From positions 1 through 36,322 of the forward strand of contig SXZI01000051.1 in NCBI GenBank assembly GCA_005788035.1: 36,322 nt of DNA, given 5' to 3'. This document shows positions 8,120 through 16,500 of the stretch, one piece after another (position 1 is the first letter of the stretch; each line of letters begins with the position of its first letter). The position numbers were made by a program, and so were the translations under genes. Source of the DNA: Bacteroidota bacterium (GTDB lineage: Bacteria; Bacteroidota; Ignavibacteria; Kapaibacteriales; UBA961). Below the pieces are notes generated by a model that did no database searches, had not been told where the DNA came from, and was given only the letters and a program-made list of their open reading frames with translations.

Positions 8120-9001
8120 TCATAAACTATTGATAAGTTTTGAGAAATGCTCATCAGTCAATTCGTAGCTTGAACTGCAATATTGACAAACAAGCTCCCT
8201 TTGCCCCTCTGCTTGCATGGACATAAGTTCTTTTTTGCCCAAAGTGAGCAATTTGCTCATGAACCGTTCCAAGGAACAACGGCAAAAGAAGTCCACAGGA
8301 GTATTATTGACCACTTCAATGGGGAATGGCATTGCCTGGCGGAGTATTTCTTCGGGGGAATAACCACTATCGAGTAATTCTTCGATTGGGGGCATTTCCT
8401 CGAGTGATCTTTGTACTTCAACGATGGCAGGAAGCTCAGCACCGGGCATGGCCTGCACGATTATACCACCTGAATGTACAATTTCGCCATCATCATTGAT
8501 TGTAACGCCTAAATTTACTGCCGTTACAATTTGTTCGGATTGTTCGAAATAATATGACAAATCGGATGCGATATCCCCGCGGACCAATTCTACAATACCG
8601 GTAACGGGTTCTTGTTTTTCATAGAGTATCTTCGAAACCTTTAAAAAACCTGTGCTAAGGGCATCAGAAAGTGAGGCAGGCATTGATTGTGATTCATCGA
8701 TGACCACAAATCCTCTGACTTCTCCAACCTGCATTGCTTCCGCAAAAATAAGCTTGACTCTACCAGTGCCCTCAGCTTGGACAATCACTCTCTCCTCACC
8801 CTTCAGAAATGAAGAAAGCAAAATCGAAGAAGTAAGAGTTTTCCCAAGTAAATAGGACAACAATGGATCAAGATCATGTTTGATTCGCGCCTGTTCTGTG
8901 GTATCCGTGGTTTTTGCAACCGCAATGCGAAACATCCCATTGCCAGACATTGCCCGGACGACGCGATCTCTGTGTTGATATGTTTTTTTTAGGTCATTCA
9001 T
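8120..9001 (-). CDS. hslO: Redox-regulated chaperone Hsp33
   Basis: 293 residues, the usual length. The N-terminal substrate-binding domain starts 'DRVVRAMSGNGMFRIAVAKT', and the C-terminal redox switch has the four zinc cysteines in the Hsp33 pattern: Cys240 and Cys242 ('FFCRCSLERF') and Cys272 and Cys275 ('VCQYCSSSY'). In the reduced state zinc keeps it inactive; under oxidative stress with heat the zinc is released and it becomes a holdase in the cytoplasm. It has its own divergent upstream region shared with the NlpC/P60 gene (59 bases). The gap to the downstream glycosyltransferase is about 130 bases. Confidence 0.97.
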   Translation of the reverse strand: MNDLKKTYQHRDRVVRAMSGNGMFRIAVAKTTDTTEQARIKHDLDPLLSYLLGKTLTSSILLSSFLKGEERVIVQAEGTGRVKLIFAEAMQVGEVRGFVVIDESQSMPASLSDALSTGFLKVSKILYEKQEPVTGIVELVRGDIASDLSYYFEQSEQIVTAVNLGVTINDDGEIVHSGGIIVQAMPGAELPAIVEVQRSLEEMPPIEELLDSGYSPEEILRQAMPFPIEVVNNTPVDFFCRCSLERFMSKLLTLGKKELMSMQAEGQRELVCQYCSSSYELTDEHFSKLINSL

Positions 9002-9060
9002 AATGAATTTCTATCCGTATTCAATGTAATTGGCATAATTCCTGCAATGATTTCGATACT

Positions 9061-9576
9061 ATGAAACGCACACTTTCCATATTGCTCATGCTCATCTTGA
9101 TGATTTGCTTCGCCTCAGGATGCCAATCATTGCATATGGCATCATCTGGCAAAAAGCAGTCAGTACCGAATTATGTGATTCCTGAATATCTGGAGCCGAT
9201 GCGTATGACAGTATTGCAAGAGGCATTGCGATATATTGGGACTCCATATTGCTATGGTGGCAAAACACCATTCTGTACGGATTGCTCTGGTTTTGTGATG
9301 CAGGCATATCGCGCTGTTGGCATAACAACACCTCGTACGGCACATGACCAATTTCTGAAATATGCATCCGAGGATGTCATTCCGGAACCAGGTGACTTGA
9401 TGTTCTTTCGATATGCAGACAAAGGAACCATATCCCATGTAGGTATCTATGCCGGTGATGATTATATCATTCATGCCTCAGAAAAGAAAGGCGTCGTTCT
9501 CACCACATTAGAATACATGCGCAAGCATATAGTAGGTTATGGACGCATGCCCATTCAAGAATACTCCTCAAAGTAA
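9061..9576 (+). CDS. NlpC/P60-family cell-wall hydrolase lipoprotein
   Basis: 171 residues, one of the few rightward genes in the left half. It has a lipoprotein signal peptide with lipobox 'FASGC' (lipidated Cys21), then an NlpC/P60 papain-like peptidase domain from about residue 50: catalytic Cys75 in 'TDCSGFV', His126 in 'ISHVGIY', and His138 in 'IIHAS' as the third residue. These enzymes cut the peptide stems of peptidoglycan (D-Glu-diaminopimelate bonds, as in Spr/MepS). Membrane anchoring in the periplasm is expected. The 3' end overlaps the end of the convergent Memo gene by 22 bases. Confidence 0.94.
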   Translation: MKRTLSILLMLILMICFASGCQSLHMASSGKKQSVPNYVIPEYLEPMRMTVLQEALRYIGTPYCYGGKTPFCTDCSGFVMQAYRAVGITTPRTAHDQFLKYASEDVIPEPGDLMFFRYADKGTISHVGIYAGDDYIIHASEKKGVVLTTLEYMRKHIVGYGRMPIQEYSSK

Positions 9577-10784
9577 GCTATCGAGCAGAAGCTCACAGCA
9601 GAAGCTGTATCGGGCTGATCCCACCATTGATATGAAAGTAATTCTGCCTGCTGAACACTATTCATGCTTTGAAGCAACATATAATTTGGTGAACAACCGC
9701 ACACCCTAGAATGATCCGCTGTATTGGCTATGCGAGCAAAGAATGCATTTGCATCATTATCGCATAATGCCTTCATCAATGCTTGATCATGAATAGTGAT
9801 ATCAGGCTTCAATGACTGCGCTTGATCAGCATCGCCGAATTTTCTGCCTATATGAGATAAATCACCACTGGATACGAATAATACGCGCCTATTTATTGCT
9901 GCGCAATATTCTTTTATGATGCAGATGATTTCATTGATACCATCATCATTGGGATGTTCTGCAAAAGAAAATCTATCATGCATGCCATTGACCAATATAG
10001 GCAATAATGAAAACGATGACGAACCATATGTATATTGCAAAAGCAATAAAACGAGTTCAATGGAATGATCATATCTGTGCTGAGAGTCATCTTTTGTGAG
10101 TGGCAGCATTGCTTTATCAAAAACATGCTCGACAAATGCTTTGTCGGTTTTGGTGGTTCCAAGCGGAGTTACAAAATCCTTTTCAGTAAATATAAAACGT
10201 CCTTCCCCACCATAATGCGAGGTAGCGAAAAGCACCACCAGCTCAGGTGCTTCACTCGCTTCCAAAGCTCTCAAAACTGATGCATAAACTTGCTTGCCTT
10301 CGGCCAATTCAACATGCGGTATAATGATTCCGGACAACTGAGATGTTGTTCTGACAGATATGGATTTTTTGTATTCATCAAGCATCGAGATAACTGAATC
10401 ACGTTGTTCGGGATATACTGTTCCTAAACAAAATGGATCCCTTATAGTCGATTCTCTGAAAGCTTGATCCATAACAGACTTCGTGTCATGAAACACTTCG
10501 TCGAATAAAAAACAACGGTCACTCATTTGGGCTATGACATCAAGTATTGCCTCAGCCTCAACCTGCCCTTCATAAGCTATATCTGCAATCTCCTCGCATG
10601 TTACGCTCACTTCTCTTTGTAGACAATCGAGTAATTTTATTGCATGCAATGCCAGTATCATGGGAGCACGAGAATACCGCAATGGATCATACATCAATAT
10701 GTATTCATCTTCTCCATGCACATGCTTCATGAGTGCGATGTCTGTTCTAATTTTTGGTAGTTTCGAGTAAATGGTATAATTCAT
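9555..10784 (-). CDS. AmmeMemoRadiSam system protein B (Memo family)
   Basis: 409 residues. Residues 150-409 match the Memo fold, related to class III extradiol dioxygenases: 'IIIPHVELAEG' (His157), 'FATSHYGGEG' (His190), 'FVTPLGTTKTD', 'YDHSIELVLLLLQ' (His240), 'FVSSGDLSHIG' (Asp308, His311) and 'VCGCSPN' (Cys362/Cys364). His157, His190 and one of the two Cys correspond to the metal ligands of human Memo. Residues 1-140 form the extra N-terminal domain often seen in bacterial 'AmmeMemoRadiSam system B' proteins. The reaction is not established. It is the last gene of a purK-cca unit: an AGGGGGA ribosome-binding site lies in the 12-base gap after the cca stop. The usual partners (AMMECR1-type protein, radical SAM enzyme) are not in this window. 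Confidence 0.85.
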   Translation of the reverse strand: MNYTIYSKLPKIRTDIALMKHVHGEDEYILMYDPLRYSRAPMILALHAIKLLDCLQREVSVTCEEIADIAYEGQVEAEAILDVIAQMSDRCFLFDEVFHDTKSVMDQAFRESTIRDPFCLGTVYPEQRDSVISMLDEYKKSISVRTTSQLSGIIIPHVELAEGKQVYASVLRALEASEAPELVVLFATSHYGGEGRFIFTEKDFVTPLGTTKTDKAFVEHVFDKAMLPLTKDDSQHRYDHSIELVLLLLQYTYGSSSFSLLPILVNGMHDRFSFAEHPNDDGINEIICIIKEYCAAINRRVLFVSSGDLSHIGRKFGDADQAQSLKPDITIHDQALMKALCDNDANAFFARIANTADHSRVCGCSPNYMLLQSMNSVQQAELLSYQWWDQPDTASAVSFCSIAYFEEYS

Positions 10785-10796
10785 GAAATCCCCCTC

Positions 10797-12245
10797 TCAT
10801 GATAATTGTGTCAAATGCTTTTTATAGTGCTTTGCTTCTTCCAGCCACTGATCCTTTTGCTGAAGCAATAATTTCTTCGCCTGTTCATGGTCATTTGGAA
10901 TAATGCCTTCCAATATCGCCTCCTCGATCATATGCTTGATATAACCAATTGCAGGTGATGGTTGCAATGAACACAATTCCATGATCTCTTCTCCTCTGAC
11001 CGGCGATTGGAATGCTCGTAATTGATCCCTCTCACGAACATCGAGAATTTTATTATATACTTTCTCATAATTTCTTAAGTAGCGTTCTGCTTTTTTGGAA
11101 TTCTTCGTTGTGATATCTGCTTTGCATAAGAGAAACAAATCGTCCAAAGCATCGCCTGCATGAACAGCAAGGCGCCTAATGGCCGAGTCCGTAACGCCAT
11201 CATCAACAAGAACCATAGGTCTTTGATGCAATCTGACAAGTGTTTCAACATAATTACTATGTTCAAGCGGTAATTTCATGCGTCTGAATATGCCGGATTG
11301 CCATCTGGCACCCAATTCTTCATGACCATGAAATGACCAACCTATCCCCTCTATGAAACGCTTTGTTTTTGGCTTTGCTATATCATGCATCAATGTTGCA
11401 AAACGCAGCCAAACATTGTCGGACATTTCACAGAGATTGTCGAGAACTTGCAATGTATGAAGAAATACATCTTTATGCGCATAACCATGATCGCCCACTT
11501 GAATCAATTCAATTCCTGACAATGACTCCAATTCAGGAAAAACATATTTCAGCAATCCTGTTTCGTGAAGAATTTTGAGTCCGATACTTGGTTTTTTTGT
11601 CTTCAACAAATTGATGAATTCATCACTGATTCGTTCTTGCGAAATAATCGAAATACGATCGGCCATCGCTTTCATTGCTTTGATCGCTTCCGGGTCTACT
11701 TCACACTCAAGCTTTGATGCAAATCGAGCGGCACGCATCATGCGTAGCGGATCATCACTGAATGTAATTACCGGATCGAGTGGCGTTCGCAATATTTTAT
11801 TTTCCAGATCAGTTTGGCCATCATGTAGGTCAATTATGGATCCAAATGAATCAGCTTGCAATGATAGGGCAAGGCAATTCACGGTGAAATCTCTTCTGTT
11901 GATATCATCTTCAAATGTCCCTTCAGTCACGATGGGTTTACGAGACTGTTCTTCATATTCTTCTTTTCTCGTTCCTACAAATTCCAACAGATATTCACCC
12001 ACGGGCACCAATGCAGTTCTGAATCGCTCATAGATCACCGCTTTTGAATGTTTTGATTCAGCCACAAGATGAGCAAACGCGATTGCATCGCCGACAACGG
12101 TAAAGTCTATGTCTTTGGAATCAATGCCGAGAATGCGATCTCTCACATATCCACCAACCACATAGATTGAATAACCATTGCGCTCGGCCAGATGCGCGAG
12201 ATCATGAATGATATCGGGAATATCTGTCAATACATGATACTTCAT
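10797..12245 (-). CDS. cca: CCA tRNA nucleotidyltransferase with HD domain
   Basis: 482 residues. The class II nucleotidyltransferase head is complete: 'YVVGGYVRDRILG', the metal-binding DxD in 'DIDFTVVGD', 'RRDFTVN', and the base-selecting region 'DPLRMMRAARFASKL'. An HD phosphohydrolase-type domain follows ('LMHDIAKPKT' near residue 290) and then a helical tail. The enzyme adds or repairs the 3' CCA end of tRNA; in some bacteria the work is split into CC-adding and A-adding enzymes, and I cannot tell which this is. The ATG is one base after the purK stop, so the two are translationally coupled. Confidence 0.95.
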   Translation of the reverse strand: MKYHVLTDIPDIIHDLAHLAERNGYSIYVVGGYVRDRILGIDSKDIDFTVVGDAIAFAHLVAESKHSKAVIYERFRTALVPVGEYLLEFVGTRKEEYEEQSRKPIVTEGTFEDDINRRDFTVNCLALSLQADSFGSIIDLHDGQTDLENKILRTPLDPVITFSDDPLRMMRAARFASKLECEVDPEAIKAMKAMADRISIISQERISDEFINLLKTKKPSIGLKILHETGLLKYVFPELESLSGIELIQVGDHGYAHKDVFLHTLQVLDNLCEMSDNVWLRFATLMHDIAKPKTKRFIEGIGWSFHGHEELGARWQSGIFRRMKLPLEHSNYVETLVRLHQRPMVLVDDGVTDSAIRRLAVHAGDALDDLFLLCKADITTKNSKKAERYLRNYEKVYNKILDVRERDQLRAFQSPVRGEEIMELCSLQPSPAIGYIKHMIEEAILEGIIPNDHEQAKKLLLQQKDQWLEEAKHYKKHLTQLS

Positions 12246-12246
12246 T

Positions 12247-13425
12247 TTACCAAATCCATGAAGATGCGGCAGAATATGCTTCTTTCGCGGCTTCGTCCAA
12301 TGTGTGTGAACATGTGGTCAAATGACCCATTTTGCGGCCTTTTCGACAATCTTTTTTTCCATACAAATGCACAGTGGTATGTGGATGCTTCAATGTATCA
12401 ACCGGGCTGTCAGGCACACCTGGCCCTGTTCTTGTTCCCAATAAATTCACCATCACCGCTGCAGGAACTTTCATATCGGGCGATCCAAGAGGGAGATTAA
12501 GAATCGCACGAATACAATTTTCAAATTGTGAAGTATGACATGCCTCTATTGTATAATGTCCGGAATTATGTGGTCGAGGTGCAATTTCATTAAAGAGTAC
12601 TTGTCCATCTTTTGCAAGAAACAATTCAATTCCAAATACCCCAATTCCATTGATTGCTTCCACGCATACTTTTGCCATCTCACGGGCTTTCTGCGCAATC
12701 TCATCTTCTACTCGTGCAGGGGCGAGGACAAATCTGCAAATATGATCTTCTTGTATTGTCTCAACGCATGGATATACCGCTGTTTCTCCCCTTCTATTAC
12801 GGGCAACCATCACTGCCAATTCTTTTGAAAAATACACGAATGCTTCGCACATGATCTCGCGAGGAGCTTCAGAATCTGTAAACCGATTCCATGCTGCTTG
12901 AATATCGGATGCTTGTTTGATTGTTGCATTTCCATAACCATCATAGCCAAGTGTTCTTGTTTTCATGATGAATGGATAACCATATTGATTGCCAAATGCA
13001 ATTGCATCTTCAACTGAATGGCAATCAGCAAATGGCGTAACTGCTATTCCTGCTTCTTGCATGGTTTGCTTTTGTGTGAACTTGTCTTGCACAAGTGCAA
13101 TGGTTTCAGGCAAAGGAAAGACGGGTCTTTTTTCTGCTATACGTGTAAGTATTTCAGGATCTATGAATTCATTTTCCAATGTAATGATATCAGAGGTCTC
13201 AATAAATGCTTCGAGTGCTTCCTCATCATTCCATCCGGTACCCCAAGATTGCTTTGTCATCAAACCTGCAGGTGAATCATCACCATGCTCAATGATTGCT
13301 GTTCGCATACCCATTTTGAATATATCTTGGGAAAGCATTTTGGCCAATTGCCCTCCTCCCAAGATACCTATGGTTTGAGGACGTGGTTCATATGTAGCAT
13401 AGATTGAAGGTAACATGTCTTTCAT
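12247..13425 (-). CDS. purK: N5-carboxyaminoimidazole ribonucleotide synthase
   Basis: 392 residues from the ATG at 13423-13425. PurK uses ATP and bicarbonate to carboxylate aminoimidazole ribonucleotide in purine synthesis. Seen: the N-terminal 'IGILGGGQLAKML', ATP-grasp features 'PFIMKTRTLGYDGYGN' and 'EIAPRPHNSGHYTIEA' (the latter diagnostic for PurK). A longer frame back to a TTG at 13465-13467 exists, but a good -7 element at 13440-13447 lies inside it, so translation must begin downstream of that: at 13425 or the next ATG at 13416. The partner purE is not in the window. It leads the purK-cca-Memo operon. Confidence 0.95.
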   Translation of the reverse strand: MKDMLPSIYATYEPRPQTIGILGGGQLAKMLSQDIFKMGMRTAIIEHGDDSPAGLMTKQSWGTGWNDEEALEAFIETSDIITLENEFIDPEILTRIAEKRPVFPLPETIALVQDKFTQKQTMQEAGIAVTPFADCHSVEDAIAFGNQYGYPFIMKTRTLGYDGYGNATIKQASDIQAAWNRFTDSEAPREIMCEAFVYFSKELAVMVARNRRGETAVYPCVETIQEDHICRFVLAPARVEDEIAQKAREMAKVCVEAINGIGVFGIELFLAKDGQVLFNEIAPRPHNSGHYTIEACHTSQFENCIRAILNLPLGSPDMKVPAAVMVNLLGTRTGPGVPDSPVDTLKHPHTTVHLYGKKDCRKGRKMGHLTTCSHTLDEAAKEAYSAASSWIW

Positions 13426-13439
13426 CCGGATTGGAATTA

Positions 13440-13468
13440 CAAAGATACGGATTTGAACAAACAACAAT
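13440..13468 (-). promoter_or_regulatory. Promoter of the purK operon
   Basis: On the minus strand TATCTTTG (plus 13440-13447) is a perfect TAnnTTTG -7 element; an ATTG/TTG -33-like element (plus 13465-13468) is 17 bases upstream, two short of the ideal 19. The predicted transcript start near 13434 leaves a leader of only about 9-18 bases before the two candidate purK ATGs. Confidence 0.55.
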
Positions 13469-13499
13469 CCGCCGCGAATTGAGGAACTCGCGGCGGATT
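13455..13499 (-). terminator. Intrinsic terminator of the giant T9SS-substrate gene
   Basis: Perfect 12-bp stem AATCCGCCGCGA / TCGCGGCGGATT with a 10-base loop (13466-13499), 21 bases after the stop of the 1,420-residue gene, followed on the minus strand by a T-rich tract (TGTTGTTTGTT). The stem is strong and GC-rich. The upstream part of the purK promoter overlaps the distal arm. Confidence 0.85.
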
Positions 13500-13520
13500 T
13501 GTATTCTGTGAGACTATGTA

Positions 13521-16500
13521 TCAGCGATTGATGGTAAAGGGCTTTACTTCCGTGAATGGGCCTGCCATGATTCTACAGAAATAATTGCCATTTGGCAATG
13601 CATCACTTGGAATGGCAAGGCGATATTCACCTGGTTCCAATATTTCATCAACTGCCAATGAGACGCGCTCACCAAGAGAATTATAGACTTCAACTGTGGT
13701 GGCTACTTTGAAACCAATGCTATAATCAATGGTAATATTTCCTGATTGCAATGGATTCGGTGAAACTCCTTTCAATGAAAATGCAGTGCTACCAAATGAA
13801 ATGAGTCGACCATTGATGAAACATGCATCCAATGAAACTGTTCCCGGCTTTGTTTTAATTGGTGTACAAAGCGAACGATCTTTGGTTGTTGCATCAGTGA
13901 TATCAATCATATATGTTGATGAATCACTCATCAAAATCTTGAAATCTCCAATGATGAAATCACCATTATTTGGATTAGTGGATCCTGTTGCTTTGATTGA
14001 AAGACCATCGGTGGACTCAGTAGCAGTGATAGTCCAATTTGGAAGGCCCGGCCCTGCTTTGATCGAACCTGTTTCATAAGCCATCATGTCTGAATCATAG
14101 TGAAGCTTCATATCAATGGATCGCACCTGTGTTACAGGCCATTTTGATTGATCCTGTGTACTGCCTTTCACAGCAATGGTCTTCACTGTTCCTGCTTTGA
14201 TTTTGTCCATTGCACTCGGTGATACTTCGAGCAAAATCTCAACAGAGAATCCAAATCCGTCCAATTCAATGAAATCAGTACGGATATTACCTTGTGCATC
14301 TTTGAGATTTGTTGGAGTGACAAGTACTTGTGCCTTATAGGGTCTTTGTGCATCCGGCGAGAAAGTCACGCCAACGATATATGAATCACCCGGCTTAATA
14401 GTAATCGGATATGTTTGTGGATCCAATGTGAATGAACCAGCATCTGCACCGATCAATTGCATATCTCCAATGATCAAATCATCAGTTCCCGGATTTGTGA
14501 TGGTGGATGTCAATCGCTTGTCATCGCAGAAAATCACATTTCCATAAGAAATAGGTGTAACTTTGATGTCAGGATAACGCGTTTCAATACCTGTACCAAT
14601 CACATCCACATTTGTGATGATTCTTGGTTCTTCGATTGTTCTCGTTCCCGGGGCAGCATCATTGTTGATGTCAACAGCTGTTATTCTTTGACCAATATCA
14701 GTTGGTTTGAATTTTACGGGGATTACCAATTCTCCACTAATCGGGATAGAAACATTTGATGGCAATGTTGCGGGAGAATCCCATTCAAAATCGGAGGCAT
14801 TTGGTCCGCTTGCACTAAAGTCCATGGACTCAATAAACAATGGAGCACTTGTGCTTGTATTCTTGATAATCACTACGCCATTGTTTGCAGAATAACTTCC
14901 AACCAAAACCGGGTTTTGGAATATATATCCTGTTGCTTGAATTTTAGGTAGAAAGCCATATCCTTTTAATGTTCCTATTGCTGAACCGGCATTATTTGCG
15001 CTTGCAGTGATTGTTGTTGTATGATCAAATTCACTTGTTGGTTCATATTCAATCTGGATAGTGACTTTATCTCCATTATTTCTTAAGACGAATGGCGCAG
15101 CATCACTTACAGGGGGATTGACATTGATGATTCTAAAATTAGTGTTTGCGGGTGTTGCAAGTTCAACTTTAGTCACATTTGCTGGAGCAGATCCTGAATT
15201 CGTCACATAGACTTCCTTCATCAATACTGTTCCCTGACGACGTTTGCCCCAGTCTTGATCAGTAATAATCAATCCAGGTTGAATGCCTGTACCATACCAT
15301 GTAGAATTTGGCGAACAATCATCACCATAAGAATCCGACTCGAATACGGCGATGATCGTATCTGATTTCTCTTGAGTCGGGTTGAAACAGATTGAATTGA
15401 AAAATACATTCGCCTTCGGTGCAATCTTGAATGGGAATGCAGGATTTGAAGGTGATGATACGGTGAATGGCAGGCTCACACCTTTGATGCCTGTGACTGT
15501 GAGTGTATCAGTACCTGTATTTGAAATTTTCAAACCAACAGAAGCATTGTCATCCTTGCATATTTTTTGATTTATGGGTACTCTACCCGCATTCCATTGC
15601 GGTTCAACTGCAATGCAAGGTCGAACGCCTTGACCTTTCAATGGCCATTTGAATTCAGCACATTCGGTTTTTGCCATCAATGAATCAATGTCGAATGTTT
15701 TTTCATCCGGCATTTCTCTAATCGGAGTGTAAGCTATCTTCACATCACGACTTTCACCGGCTTTTAAAGGTGTGGTATCAGCGCTTATGAGCTTGAACTC
15801 TTTGCCAAATCTTGTTTTGATTTCTTTGAGCTTTATCTCATTTGTGCTTTCATTTTTTAGTTGAACCGTCATTTCTTTGGTTGTACCCAGACGGACGCGA
15901 CCGAATTCGACAGGATCCGGATTCAGTGCAAGTTTATCGACTGTATAACGCACACTGTCGATCGTATAATTGCCGGCGCGATCCATCACGACAAAAATCG
16001 CGAATGCATCTTTTGTTTTGTCAAGCACTTTGAATTTGAATTGGAATTCTTTCACTTTTGGGTCAACCACGATTCGATCAGCAGTGATGAATTCCAAAGC
16101 ATAATTCGTTGAAACGGAGTCGATCATTTCTATGGTTGAGATACCTTGATCAATTTGTGCTGTGTCCGGTGGCGGACCGAATGAACGCACTTCTGTTGCT
16201 GTATACGTGAAGTCACCACAATCTTCTTCGAATGTGAGAACGGGTGGCAATGTATCTATTTCGTCAAGTTTTCTGATGGCCATTGCTGCTGGCCAGCCAT
16301 AGGAGTCGAAGGAACTGAAACCATAGATATACCCACCGAATCTAGTCTGACTTGTTACTTTGTGAGGGCCGGGTGCAACATTTATATTCTGCCAAAAGAG
16401 ATTGGTTCCAGGGATGCGATTTGACAAAAATGTGGGTTGTCGAATCCAAATAGGCTTGCCATCCAATGTTACTGACTTGAGTTTTTTCTGTTCTGCATCG

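Noticed and set aside
11575-12033. 152-codon frame antisense to cca
   Set aside because: Ser-rich shadow of the conserved nucleotidyltransferase domain.
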